A stretch of 64,000 nucleotides of DNA from Amycolatopsis roodepoortensis (GTDB lineage: Bacteria; Actinomycetota; Actinomycetes; Mycobacteriales; Pseudonocardiaceae). The notes below the pieces were generated by a model. It was not told where the DNA came from. It worked only from the letters and a program-made list of their open reading frames with translations, and ran no database searches. The translations under genes and the position numbers were made by a program. Shown in pieces: positions 43,873 to 52,844 of the stretch; positions within the stretch are counted from its first letter, which is position 1; every line of letters begins with the position of its first letter. The DNA is taken from NCBI RefSeq assembly GCF_014873915.1, contig NZ_JADBEJ010000001.1:1302001-1366000 (forward strand), in the 5' to 3' direction.

Positions 43873-44373
43873 TCAGCGAAGTTTGTCGACCTCGGCGATC
43901 CGCTCCCAGCGGGCACCGAGCGCGTTGAGCAACGCCGCCATGTCGACGTCGTCGTCGCCGTCGAGGAGTGCCTTGTCCAAGCGGCGGGCGCGGCGGTTCA
44001 CCTGGCTCAGGACCGACTTCCCCTCATCGGTGAGCGACAGCAGTTTGCGGCGCGCGTCGTGCGGGGACTCGACGCGCTGGATGAGACCTCGCCGTTCGAG
44101 CCTGCGGCACAGGTCGGCCATCGTCGAGGTGTCGAGCGCGACGGCGCCCGCGAGGGAACTCTGGTCGCTGCCGGGATAGGCGCGGACCGCCGACAGGACC
44201 GCGAACTGCGGGCCGGTCAGCACCGGATCCACGTGGCGGTTCCAGGCGGCGAGGTACGCCTGGTACAGCCTGCGCGCGCCGTAGCCGGGAGCCGCCAGCA
44301 GGTCCGACGGCGTCGCGGGTGTGACGGCCGGCGTGTCGTCCCTGCGCCGGCCCGTGCGCGCCGATTCACCCAT
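43873..44373 (-). CDS. MarR-family regulator, likely repressor of the nicotinate cluster (NicR-like role)
   Basis: A 166-residue MarR protein: LTGPQFAVLSAVRAYPGSDQ, LAGAVALDTSTMADLCRRLE (recognition helix) and RRGLIQRVESPHDARRKLLS (wing, DARR). It is divergent from nicX, with two copies of an operator-like sequence between. In Pseudomonas and Bordetella the MarR-type NicR/BpsR represses nic genes and is released by 6-hydroxynicotinate, so the same role is likely, by context rather than by a diagnostic residue. Confidence 0.85.
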   Translation of the reverse strand: MGESARTGRRRDDTPAVTPATPSDLLAAPGYGARRLYQAYLAAWNRHVDPVLTGPQFAVLSAVRAYPGSDQSSLAGAVALDTSTMADLCRRLERRGLIQRVESPHDARRKLLSLTDEGKSVLSQVNRRARRLDKALLDGDDDVDMAALLNALGARWERIAEVDKLR

Positions 44374-44486
44374 CGTTGCTCCTTGTCGGCTCCAACCCGC
44401 TGCCCGGGCCCCCGCGGTGATCCTACGTGTCCGGACGGTCGCTCACCGGAAGGCCGCCGATATCCGTCCACGGTCACCTCTTGCGT

Positions 44487-44550
44487 ATCCGGATAGTACG
44501 TGTTCGTATGAAGACCGGTCTTCCGTACCCGGATAGTACGTGCTCGGATC
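44487..44550. promoter_or_regulatory. Duplicated operator-like sequence in the nic control region
   Basis: A motif around CCGGATAGTACGTG occurs twice, 40 bases apart (44489-44502 and 44529-44542), each copy embedded in a longer similar context ending TCG. The first copy holds the perfect palindrome TATCCGGATA (44486-44495). Both copies lie between the MarR gene and nicX, the second just 20-40 bases before the nicX start. Confidence 0.6.
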
Positions 44551-44569
44551 AATATGGAGGTGGTCGGCG

Positions 44570-45616
44570 ATGGACCGGAACCTGTTCAACGACATCTGTT
44601 TGCGCCAGTTGACGTTCTCGGGGGTGCACGAGGGCGAGACCGTGGTGGTGCTGACCCGCGGCGGGGAGCGCGCGGAGTACGCCGACGCCTTCCTGTGGGC
44701 CGCCCAGCAGCTGGGTGCCTCGGCGTACCACATGCGGCTGCCGTCGCCGGTCAGCGCCGCGGGGGCGTGGGCGGTCGGCGACTCGGGGCTCGGGAACATC
44801 CCGCTGGCGGTCGAGGCGCTCAAGAGCGTGGACATGGTGGTCGACTGCACGTTCCTGTTGTTCAGCAAGGAACAGTTCGCCATCCAGGACGCGGGCACCC
44901 GGATCCTCACCGCCGTCGAACCGCCCGAGCTGCTGGCCAGGCTCATGCCGACGAAGGAACTGCGCGAGCGGGTGGAGATCGGCGCGGAACTTCTCGCCAA
45001 GGCGGGCACGATGCGGATCACCAGCCCGGCGGGCACCGACGTCACCTATCAGCTCGGCGTGTACCCGACGCTGTCCGAATACGGCTACACCGACACCCCC
45101 GGCCGCTGGGACCACTGGCCGGCGGCGTTCGTGTTCACCGGCGGGGCCGACGACGGCGTCGACGGGAAGATCGTGCTTTCGCCGGGGGATGTGCTGCTGC
45201 CGTTCAACACCTACGTACAGACCCCGGTGGAGATCACCATCGAGCAGGGCTTCATCCGGGACATCCGCGGCGGCGCCGGATCGTCCGGGTTGGACGCGGA
45301 TCTGCTGCGCTCGTACATCGAGAGCTTCGAGGACCCTCGCGGCTACGGCATGAGCCACGTCGGCTGGGGGCTCGACGAACGCGCCCACTGGCACGGGCTG
45401 ACCCAGTTCCCCGGCGGGATGGGCATGGAACTGCGGAGTTTCTACGGCAACGTCATGTTCTCCATCGGCCCCAACAACGAACTCGGCGGCCCGAACGACA
45501 CGCCCTGCCACTTCGACATCCCGATGCGCGGCAATTCCCTCTACCTCGACGACGAACTGATCGTCGACAACGGTGAGCTGACCGTCGCCGAGATGCGTCC
45601 GGCGGCCCGCCGATGA
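44570..45616 (+). CDS. nicX: 2,5-dihydroxypyridine 5,6-dioxygenase (NicX)
   Basis: A 348-residue enzyme, close to the about 350 residues of Pseudomonas NicX. It should open the ring of 2,5-dihydroxypyridine with O2, giving N-formylmaleamate, using a mononuclear Fe(II). The C-terminal NDTPCHFDIPMRGN gives His314 and Asp316, the expected pair of metal ligands. I chose ATG at 44570, after GGAGGTGGTCGGCG. Its stop overlaps the next gene (GTG-free ATGA at 45613). First gene of the catabolic operon. Confidence 0.9.
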   Translation: MDRNLFNDICLRQLTFSGVHEGETVVVLTRGGERAEYADAFLWAAQQLGASAYHMRLPSPVSAAGAWAVGDSGLGNIPLAVEALKSVDMVVDCTFLLFSKEQFAIQDAGTRILTAVEPPELLARLMPTKELRERVEIGAELLAKAGTMRITSPAGTDVTYQLGVYPTLSEYGYTDTPGRWDHWPAAFVFTGGADDGVDGKIVLSPGDVLLPFNTYVQTPVEITIEQGFIRDIRGGAGSSGLDADLLRSYIESFEDPRGYGMSHVGWGLDERAHWHGLTQFPGGMGMELRSFYGNVMFSIGPNNELGGPNDTPCHFDIPMRGNSLYLDDELIVDNGELTVAEMRPAARR

Positions 45617-46410
45617 CCGACCACCACATCGGGATGATCGTCCCCAGCTCGAATCTCACCATGGAGACCGAGCTGCCGCGGATGCTGCGCGCCAGGGAGG
45701 AGGCCGATCCGGGCGACCGGTTCGTCTTCCATTCCGCGCGGGCCAGGATGCGGCACGTCGAACCCGAACAGCTGCGGGCGATGAACGCCCAGGCCGGACG
45801 CGCCGCGGCCGAACTCGCCGACGCCAAGCCCGACGTGGTCGCCACCGCGTGCCTGGTGGCGATCATGGCCCAGGGGCCCGGTTACCACTGCACCGCCGAG
45901 GACGACATCACGCGCGTACTGCGCGAAGAGGGTTGCGAGTCGCCGGTCGTCTCCAGCGCCGGTGCGTTGCTGTCCGGGCTCGGCGCGCTCGGCGCCCGTA
46001 AGGTCGCGATCATCACGCCGTACATGAAGCCGCTGACCAAGGCGGTGGCGGACTACATCGAGGACGCCGGGTTCGAGGTCGCCGACGCGCTTTCCCTCGA
46101 GGTCCCCGACAATCTCGCCGTCGCCCGGCTCGATCCGGCGGGGCTGCGGGAGCATCACCGGAAACTGAATCTGTCCGATGTGGACGCCCTCGTGCTCTCC
46201 GCCTGCGTCCAGATGCCTTCACTGCCCTCGATCCAGCCGGTGGAGGACGAGATCGGGATCCCGGTCCTCTCGGCGGCGACGGCGACGACGTACCGGATCC
46301 TGTCGGAACTCGGCGTGGAGCCGTGGGTGCCCGGCGCGGGAAGCTTGCTCAAGGGCGCGAAAGCAATGACGAAGACGGGAGGCGGGCATGGCCGCGAGTC
46401 AGTCGTTTGA
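45613..46410 (+). CDS. nicE: Maleate cis-trans isomerase (NicE)
   Basis: A 265-residue member of the Asp/Glu racemase superfamily. It opens IGMIVPSSNLTMETELP, the maleate isomerase signature; catalytic Cys are expected at Cys80 (VVATACLVA) and Cys198 (VLSACVQMPS), two positions before those reported for Pseudomonas NicE. It isomerises maleate to fumarate, the last pathway step into the TCA cycle. It overlaps nicX by 4 bases and nicC by 23 bases. Confidence 0.9.
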   Translation: MTDHHIGMIVPSSNLTMETELPRMLRAREEADPGDRFVFHSARARMRHVEPEQLRAMNAQAGRAAAELADAKPDVVATACLVAIMAQGPGYHCTAEDDITRVLREEGCESPVVSSAGALLSGLGALGARKVAIITPYMKPLTKAVADYIEDAGFEVADALSLEVPDNLAVARLDPAGLREHHRKLNLSDVDALVLSACVQMPSLPSIQPVEDEIGIPVLSAATATTYRILSELGVEPWVPGAGSLLKGAKAMTKTGGGHGRESVV

Positions 46411-47659
46411 GGTCGTTGTCGTCGGCGGCGGGCTCGGTGGGCTCTGCGCCGCGTTGTCCATGCGGCAACGGGGGCTGCGCGTCACTGTGGTCGAGGCCGC
46501 CCCGCAGCTCGGCGAGATCGGCGCGGGAATCCAGACCGCGCCGAACGCCAGCCGGATCCTCATCGGGCTGGGCCTGCGCGCCCGGCTCGAGCGGGTGCGG
46601 ACGGAGCCGCAGGACCAGGTGCGCCGCCGCTGGGCCGACGGGAGCATCATCGCCCAACTGGAGCTCGGCAGGCGTGTGACCGACCAGTACGGCGCGCCCT
46701 ACTGGCATTACCACCGCGCCGACCTGCACGGAGTCCTGCTGGACGCCTGCCTCGATCCGGAGGTGCCCGGTCCGGTGGTGCGGGTGGCGACCGGCGCGCG
46801 GGTGGTCGACCTCGACCGGACGGTGCCGGAGCGGCCCACCGTGGTCACCGCCGACGGACGCCGGTTCACCGGCGACATCGTGGTCGGGGCGGACGGCATC
46901 CGGTCTTCGGTGCGGGATCTCGCCGGCTTCGACGACACCCTCGCGTTCTCCGGCGAGATGGCCTATCGGGCCCTGATCTCCGGCGACCTGATCGCGCAGG
47001 ACCCGGCCACCCGCTTCCTGGCCGACCGGTATCACTCCACGATCTGGTACGGCCCCAACAAACACCTGGTGCACTACATGATCCGCGGCGGGGAGTACCT
47101 CAACGTGGTCGCGATCGTGCCGTGCACCGAAACGGTGGCCAAGGACTGGAGCGGCCCGGCCACCGCCGCCGAACTCGCCGCCGAGTACCACGACTGGGAC
47201 GATCGGGTACCGACGATGCTGGCGAAGGCGAAGGACGAGGACGTCTCGGTGTGGGCGATGTACCGCCGCCGCCGTGACCCGGTCTGGGTCGACGGCCGGG
47301 TCGCCCTGCTCGGCGACGCGTGCCACGCGATGCTGCCGTACCAGGCGCAAGGCGCGTCCCAGGCGATGGAAGACGCCGCGGTGCTGGCCGAGGAGCTGGG
47401 GCGGGTGACCCGCGACGGGATCGACGGTGCTTTGATCCGCTACGTGGACCGGCGCGCCAAGCACGCGGGCATGGTGCAGGACGCCTCGCTGCAGAACATG
47501 GACTTCTACCACTTGCCCGACGGTCCCGAACAGCGCGAACGGGACGAGAAGCTGCGGCGCTTCGACGGCGAGTCCGACGTGTCCTACGACTGGCTGTGGA
47601 ACGGCAGCCCGCTCACCGACCCCGACACCGAGTCCATCCACTACCAGTTCGCCCGCTGA
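46388..47659 (+). CDS. nicC: 6-hydroxynicotinate 3-monooxygenase (NicC)
   Basis: A 423-residue flavin-dependent aromatic hydroxylase, a little longer than Pseudomonas NicC (about 380). The FAD motif is VVVVGGGLGGLCAAL, with the second dinucleotide motif DIVVGADGIRSSVR and GDACHAMLPYQAQGASQAMED near residue 310. In context it should convert 6-hydroxynicotinate to 2,5-dihydroxypyridine with loss of the carboxyl group, using NADH and O2. On sequence alone it could also be a 3-hydroxybenzoate or salicylate hydroxylase relative; the flanking nicX and nicE decide the call. Confidence 0.85.
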   Translation: MAASQSFEVVVVGGGLGGLCAALSMRQRGLRVTVVEAAPQLGEIGAGIQTAPNASRILIGLGLRARLERVRTEPQDQVRRRWADGSIIAQLELGRRVTDQYGAPYWHYHRADLHGVLLDACLDPEVPGPVVRVATGARVVDLDRTVPERPTVVTADGRRFTGDIVVGADGIRSSVRDLAGFDDTLAFSGEMAYRALISGDLIAQDPATRFLADRYHSTIWYGPNKHLVHYMIRGGEYLNVVAIVPCTETVAKDWSGPATAAELAAEYHDWDDRVPTMLAKAKDEDVSVWAMYRRRRDPVWVDGRVALLGDACHAMLPYQAQGASQAMEDAAVLAEELGRVTRDGIDGALIRYVDRRAKHAGMVQDASLQNMDFYHLPDGPEQRERDEKLRRFDGESDVSYDWLWNGSPLTDPDTESIHYQFAR

Positions 47660-47693
47660 GGCGCGCTGGCCGGCAATCGCATCGGAGTGGTTC

Positions 47694-49082
47694 ATGCGTA
47701 CTGGTGATCAGATCGTCCAGGACCTGCCCTGGCGTTGGAGCGTGCAGGGAAAGATCTTCCTCATCGGCGGGCTGGGCTACATGTTCGATGCCTGGGACGT
47801 CGCGTTGAACGGATTCCTCACCCCGCTGGTCGGGACGGAATTCGGGTTGTCCGCCGGCGGGAAAGGGCTGGTGGCCACCGCGAACCTGATCGGCATGGCC
47901 GTGGGCGCGGTCGCCTGGGGCACCATCGCCGACCGGATCGGCCGGAAGAAGGCGTTCAGTATCACGTTGCTGCTGTTCGCGCTGTTCTCCGTGCTGGGCG
48001 CGCTCGCGCCGAATGTGGAGACGTTCCTGGCGCTGCGGTTCCTGGCGGGGATCGGCCTCGGCGGCTGTATCCCGGTCGACTACGCGATCGTCAGCGAGTT
48101 CTCCCCGCGCAAGCAACGCGGCCGGGTCCTGTCCGCGATGGACGGCTGGTGGCCGATCGGGACCACACTGGCCGCCGTCAGCGCCACGCTGCTGCTCCCG
48201 GTCGAGGGGAACTGGCGCTGGATGCTGGTCTTGATGATCCTGCCCGCGCTGCTGCTGTTCTGGGTGCGCCGTGGGGTCCCGGAATCACCGCTGTACCTGG
48301 TACGCAAGGGCCGCGAGGAGGAGGCGCGGGCGGTGATCGACGACCTCGTGCGCCGCACGGGAGCGACTCCGGAGCCGTACTCGATCCCGCCCGCGGTGGT
48401 CGAGGACACCCGCGGTGGCGCGGTCACGGCCGCGTTCGACCAGCTTCGCCGGGTGTGGGCGTTCAACCCGCGGATCACGGCGGTCGCGTGGTCGCTGTTC
48501 ATCAGCGTCATGCTGGTCTACTACGCCGCGCTGAGCTGGATGCCGTCGATCCTGCGGGCTCAGGGATTCGGCGAGATCGCCGCCTTCGCGTCGACCGCGC
48601 TCATGAACGCGACCGGCATCGTCGGGGTCGCGGTGGCCGTGCTCCTGGTCGACAGGGTCGGCCGCAAGCGGATCATCATGGTCGCCGGTCCGCTCACCGC
48701 GCTGTCGCTGGTGGTGTTCTCCCTGCTGCTCGACACGCCTGCCGCGGCGGTCGTGGCGATCGGCGCGTTCGGCCTGTTCGCGCTGGTGGTCATCCCGGTG
48801 ATGTACGCCTACGTCTCCGAGCTCTACCCGACGGAACTCCGGGCCTCGGGGTTCGGCTGGGCGTCGTCGTCGAGCCGGGCGATCACCGGCTTCGCGCCCC
48901 TGCTGTTCGGGAGCGTGCTGTGGCCGGTGCTCGGGTTGCCGCTCACCTTCACCGTGCTGGGCGTGCTCGTGGTGGCCGCGGTCGTGTTCATGAAGGCGGG
49001 CGCGCCGGAGACCCGCGGCCGCGAACTCGACCGGATCGTCGACCCGGCCGAGCCCGCCACCGAGACCAGGTCGGCTCTGTGA
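47694..49082 (+). CDS. MFS transporter, probable nicotinate or 6-hydroxynicotinate importer
   Basis: A 462-residue transporter with about 12 membrane helices. Motif A is GTIADRIGRKKAFSIT after the second helix, with the mirrored VDRVGRKRIIMVAGP in the second half, and PESPLYLVRKGREEEA follows helix 6 as in sugar/aromatic-acid porters (SP/SV2/AAHS-like). ATG at 47694 follows CGGAGTGGTTC. Its position inside the nic operon indicates pyridine-carboxylate uptake; direction and substrate are inferred. Confidence 0.87.
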   Translation: MRTGDQIVQDLPWRWSVQGKIFLIGGLGYMFDAWDVALNGFLTPLVGTEFGLSAGGKGLVATANLIGMAVGAVAWGTIADRIGRKKAFSITLLLFALFSVLGALAPNVETFLALRFLAGIGLGGCIPVDYAIVSEFSPRKQRGRVLSAMDGWWPIGTTLAAVSATLLLPVEGNWRWMLVLMILPALLLFWVRRGVPESPLYLVRKGREEEARAVIDDLVRRTGATPEPYSIPPAVVEDTRGGAVTAAFDQLRRVWAFNPRITAVAWSLFISVMLVYYAALSWMPSILRAQGFGEIAAFASTALMNATGIVGVAVAVLLVDRVGRKRIIMVAGPLTALSLVVFSLLLDTPAAAVVAIGAFGLFALVVIPVMYAYVSELYPTELRASGFGWASSSSRAITGFAPLLFGSVLWPVLGLPLTFTVLGVLVVAAVVFMKAGAPETRGRELDRIVDPAEPATETRSAL

Positions 49083-49945
49083 AGCCCGCCGCGTTCCGGT
49101 ACCACCGGGCCCACGACGTCACCGACGCCGTCGGCCTGCTCGGCGAACTCGCCGCGGCGGGCGAGGATCCGAAGCTCATCGCCGGCGGGCAGAGTCTGAT
49201 GCCGATGATGAACTTCCGGCTCGCCCGCCCGACGGCGCTCGTGGATCTGGGCCCGTTGCGGCGGGAACCGGCGCTGAACTCGGTCCGGCGTAACGGTTCC
49301 AGCCTCACGATCGGCGCGTTGGTCACCCACCGGGCGGTGGAGGTCGCCGAGCTGGGACCGGATTTCGACGTGCTCTCCCGCGCGATGCGGTGGGTGGGGC
49401 ACCTGCCGATCCGCTCCCGCGGCACAGTGGCGGGCAGCATCGTCCACGGTGACGCGACCGCGGAATGGTGCCTGCTCGCCCTGCTGCTCGACGCAGTGAT
49501 CGTCGCCGAAGGCCCGCGCGGGCCGAGGGAGATCCCGGCCGAGGAGATGTTCCACGGCTTCTACACGACGGCCGTCGAACCGGACGAGGTCGTCACCGCG
49601 GTGCGCTTCACCCGCCCGTCGCCCCGGGCCGCGTTGACCGAATTCGCCCGCCGTCACGGCGATTTCGCGATCGTCGACGCCGCGGTGAGCATCGACGCGG
49701 AGCACGGTGGCCGGGTCGTGCTCGGCGGGGTCGCACCCGCGCCGATCCGGGTGCCCGAGGCCGAGGCGGTGCTTGACGGCGGCGTCCCGGGGCCGGAGCT
49801 GTTCGCCGAATGCGGGGAGGCCGCGGCGGCTGCCATCGATCCGCCCGACGACGCGGCCGGAAGTGCCGCCTACCGACGGCGACTGGCGCGCACCCTCGTC
49901 ACCCGGGCGCTGCACGAGGCCTGGGAGAAAGGAGAAACGCGATGA
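49079..49945 (+). CDS. Molybdenum hydroxylase FAD subunit (CoxM type), probable nicotinate hydroxylase
   Basis: A 288-residue medium subunit. FAD-binding motifs are IAGGQSLMPMMNFRLARP and RGTVAGSIVHGDATAEW; the C-terminal CO dehydrogenase-type domain follows. GTG at 49079 overlaps the MFS stop (GTGA). With the L and S subunits that follow it forms a three-chain hydroxylase expected to convert nicotinate to 6-hydroxynicotinate, FAD passing electrons onward. Pseudomonas uses the two-subunit NicAB instead, so this is an alternative enzyme architecture. Confidence 0.88.
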   Translation: MKPAAFRYHRAHDVTDAVGLLGELAAAGEDPKLIAGGQSLMPMMNFRLARPTALVDLGPLRREPALNSVRRNGSSLTIGALVTHRAVEVAELGPDFDVLSRAMRWVGHLPIRSRGTVAGSIVHGDATAEWCLLALLLDAVIVAEGPRGPREIPAEEMFHGFYTTAVEPDEVVTAVRFTRPSPRAALTEFARRHGDFAIVDAAVSIDAEHGGRVVLGGVAPAPIRVPEAEAVLDGGVPGPELFAECGEAAAAAIDPPDDAAGSAAYRRRLARTLVTRALHEAWEKGETR

Positions 49946-52347
49946 CCGCGCGGTTCGACGGGCGTGACGGCCGCTGGGTCGGCGCGTCCGTGCCCCGGCG
50001 CGAAGACCCCCGGTTCCTCACCGGCCGGGGCCGCTTCGTCGACGACATCCAGCTGCCCGGCATGCTGCACGCGGCCTTCGTCCGCTCGACGGTCGCGCAC
50101 GGCACGATCACCGGGATCGATCTGTCGGCCACGCTGGCGGTCGAAGGAGTCGTCGCCGCGTACACGGCGCGGGATCTCGATCTCGGGGATATCGTCGCCC
50201 TCCTCGACCGTCCGCCCGAGGAGTTCTCGCCGACCGCGATGCCGATCCTCGCCAGGGAGAAGGTGCGGTTCACCGGCGAACCGGTGGCGCTGGTCGTCGC
50301 GCGAGATCCGTACAGCGCCGAGGACGGCGTCGAAGCCGCGGTGGTGGACTACGAGCCGCTCGGCGCGATCGTGTCCGAGGAATCGGCGTTCGCCGCGAAC
50401 GCGCCGCTCGTCCACGACGAGGCGCCCGGCAACGTGCTGGTCGACGTGTCGATGTTCGACACCCCGGGTGTCGACGCGGCGTTCGAGGCGGCCCGCGCGG
50501 GCGGCGGCCGGGTGGTCGAAGTCGTCACGAAAAGCGGACGGCAGAACGCGCTCCCGCTCGAAACGCGGGGAGTGGTCGCCTCCTGGGACGACCACGATGA
50601 CCAGCTGCTCGTCCAGATGTGCACGCAGGTGCCGCATCAGGTGCGCACGGCGATGGCGCGATCGCTGCGGGTCCCCGAACGCACCGTGCGCGTCACCGTC
50701 CCGGACATGGGCGGCGGTTTCGGGCAGAAATGCGTCGTCGGCCGCGAGGAGATCGCGGTCGCGGCGGCGGCCCGGCGGCTGAACCGGCCGGTGAAGTGGA
50801 TCGAAGACCGGCGCGAGGCGCTCACCGCCGGATTCCTTGCCAGGGAACAGCGTTACCGCACGCTGGCGGCGTTCGACGAGGACGGGCGGATCACCGCGCT
50901 GGACGTCGACGTCGTCTGCGACATGGGCGCGTACTCCTGTTACCCGTTCACAGCGGGGATCGAGCCGCTGATGGCGTCGGCCGAGATGCCGAGCGTCTAC
51001 CAGGTGCCCGAATACCGCGTCCGTGCCCGCGCCATCGCGAGCAACAAGGCGCCGACGGCGCCCTACCGCGGGGTCAGCCGTCCGCAGTACGTGATGGCGA
51101 TCGAACGGGTGATGGAACGTGCCGCCAGGGAGCTCGGCCTCGATCCGGTCGAGATCCGGCGGCGCAACGTGATCACGCAGTTCCCGTACACCGGCGTCAA
51201 CGCCATCACCTACGACCCCGGCACCTACCGCGAATCGCTCGAACTCGCCGAAGCTGCGATCCGGGACGAGGGCTGGTACGAGATCCGGGACCGTGCCGCC
51301 GCCGAGGGCAGGCATATCGGCATCGGCTACTGCTGTTTCTCCGAGCGGACCGGATACGGCTCGGGCGCCTTCGCCAAGCGGAAGATGGCGGTGGTCCCCG
51401 GTTTCGACATCTCCGAGATCCGGATGGACACCACCGGCTCCGTCGTGGTCACCAGCGGGACCATGAACCACGGCCAGTCCCACGAGACGACGCTGGCGCA
51501 GATCGTGGCCGACCGGCTGGGGCTGCACCTCGACCAGGTCAAGCTCCGCCAGGGCGACACCGAGCGCATCGCCTACGGATGGGGGACTTTCGCGTCCCGC
51601 TCGGTGACCATCGGTGGCTCGGCGGTGTCCCTCGCGGCCGGCAAGCTCGGCGAACTGCTGTGCAGGATCGCCGCGCACCTGCTGGAAACGAGTCCTGACA
51701 ACGTCCGCCTCGACGGTGACGGCGGCGTCGTCCAGATCGACGATCCGGAGCGGCGCGCGTCGTTCGAGGAGATCGCCGATGTGGCGTACCTGCGCAGTCA
51801 CCTGCTGCCCAAGGACGTCGAGCCGACTTTGACGGCCACGGCGAGCTTCGACGTGCCCGGTGACGGCACCTTTTCCAACGCCACGCACGCCGTGGTCGTC
51901 GAGGCCGATCCGGGCACCGGCCAGATCAAGATCCTGCGCTACGCGTGTGTCGAGGACTGCGGCGTGGTGATCCATCCGCAGGTCGTCGACGGCCAGTGCC
52001 GCGGCGGGATCGCGCAGGGCATCGCCGGCGCGCTGTTCGAGGAGGTCACCTACGCGGGCAACGGGGAACCGTCGGCCGCGAGCTTCATCGACTACCTCGT
52101 CCCGACCGCGACGGAGATCCCCGACATCACCGTCACCCACCTCGAAACCCCTTGCGCCTTCACGGAAAACGGGGCGAAGGGTGCGGGGGAGGGCGGCACC
52201 ATCGGCGCGCCGGCCGCGGTGCTGAACGCGATCAACGACGCGCTGCGCCGTACCGGGGTCGAACTCGACACGACCCCGGTCCACCCGCAGACCGTGCTCG
52301 CCGCGCTCGACGCGGAGATCCACCAGGAAGTGAGCGTCCCATCATGA
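49942..52347 (+). CDS. Molybdenum hydroxylase large subunit (molybdopterin-binding, CoxL type)
   Basis: An 801-residue catalytic subunit. It starts GASVPRREDPRFLTGRGRFV as in CoxL/QorL proteins; molybdopterin contacts are expected around VPDMGGGFGQKC, APYRGVSRPQYVMAIE and GYGSGAFAK, and the conserved base Glu in GAKGAGEGGTIGAPAAVLNA near the end. The active-site loop reads YRGVSRP, not the AYRCSFR of CO dehydrogenase, so CO is not the substrate. In context it is the nicotinate-6-hydroxylating subunit. ATG at 49942 lies after GAAAGGAG. Confidence 0.9.
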   Translation: MTARFDGRDGRWVGASVPRREDPRFLTGRGRFVDDIQLPGMLHAAFVRSTVAHGTITGIDLSATLAVEGVVAAYTARDLDLGDIVALLDRPPEEFSPTAMPILAREKVRFTGEPVALVVARDPYSAEDGVEAAVVDYEPLGAIVSEESAFAANAPLVHDEAPGNVLVDVSMFDTPGVDAAFEAARAGGGRVVEVVTKSGRQNALPLETRGVVASWDDHDDQLLVQMCTQVPHQVRTAMARSLRVPERTVRVTVPDMGGGFGQKCVVGREEIAVAAAARRLNRPVKWIEDRREALTAGFLAREQRYRTLAAFDEDGRITALDVDVVCDMGAYSCYPFTAGIEPLMASAEMPSVYQVPEYRVRARAIASNKAPTAPYRGVSRPQYVMAIERVMERAARELGLDPVEIRRRNVITQFPYTGVNAITYDPGTYRESLELAEAAIRDEGWYEIRDRAAAEGRHIGIGYCCFSERTGYGSGAFAKRKMAVVPGFDISEIRMDTTGSVVVTSGTMNHGQSHETTLAQIVADRLGLHLDQVKLRQGDTERIAYGWGTFASRSVTIGGSAVSLAAGKLGELLCRIAAHLLETSPDNVRLDGDGGVVQIDDPERRASFEEIADVAYLRSHLLPKDVEPTLTATASFDVPGDGTFSNATHAVVVEADPGTGQIKILRYACVEDCGVVIHPQVVDGQCRGGIAQGIAGALFEEVTYAGNGEPSAASFIDYLVPTATEIPDITVTHLETPCAFTENGAKGAGEGGTIGAPAAVLNAINDALRRTGVELDTTPVHPQTVLAALDAEIHQEVSVPS

Positions 52348-52844
52348 GCGACCGGCACCTGATCGTCCTGAACGTCAACGGCGAGGCGCACGAGGCCCTC
52401 GTCGAACCGCGCAAGACCTTGCTCGACGTCCTGCGTCACGACCTCGGGCTCACCGGCACCCACGTCGGCTGCGAGCACGGTGTGTGCGGCGCCTGCACTG
52501 TTCTCGTCGACGAGGAACCGGTGCGGGCGTGCCTGATGTTCGCCGTCCAGGCGGAGTCGGCCGAGATCCGCACGGTCGAGTCGCTGGGGCGCGACGGCGA
52601 ACTTTCCGACCTGCAGCGGTCTTTCAGCGAGCACCACGGCCTGCAGTGCGGGTTCTGCACGCCCGGGTTCCTCATGCTGGCCGAAGGATTCCTCGCCCAG
52701 CGGCCGGACGCGGGACGCGAGGAGATCCGCGAGGCCGTGTCGGCGAACCTGTGCCGCTGCACCGGTTACCAGACCATCGTGGACGCGATCGAGGCGACCG
52801 CGACCCGCCGATGCCACGCCCAGCAGAAGGAGGCGACAGCGTGA
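52344..52844 (+). CDS. Molybdenum hydroxylase [2Fe-2S] subunit (CoxS type)
   Basis: A 166-residue iron-sulfur subunit. The plant-ferredoxin cluster ligands are in HVGCEHGVCGACTVLVDE plus a later Cys in VRACLMF; the second cluster uses LQCGFCTPGFLM and NLCRCTGYQTI. It carries electrons from the molybdenum centre to FAD. ATG at 52344 overlaps the large-subunit stop; its own stop overlaps the CoxG-like GTG. Confidence 0.93.
   Translation: MSDRHLIVLNVNGEAHEALVEPRKTLLDVLRHDLGLTGTHVGCEHGVCGACTVLVDEEPVRACLMFAVQAESAEIRTVESLGRDGELSDLQRSFSEHHGLQCGFCTPGFLMLAEGFLAQRPDAGREEIREAVSANLCRCTGYQTIVDAIEATATRRCHAQQKEATA

Noticed and set aside
49870..52323. Long minus-strand open frame opposite the molybdenum large subunit
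   Set aside because: Antisense shadow caused by GC-rich third positions. No recognisable motif, and the plus-strand gene has conserved molybdopterin-site motifs.
49079..52844. Aerobic CO dehydrogenase (coxMLS)
   Set aside because: The large subunit lacks the AYRCSFR active-site loop of CO dehydrogenase, and the operon is full of nicotinate-pathway genes.
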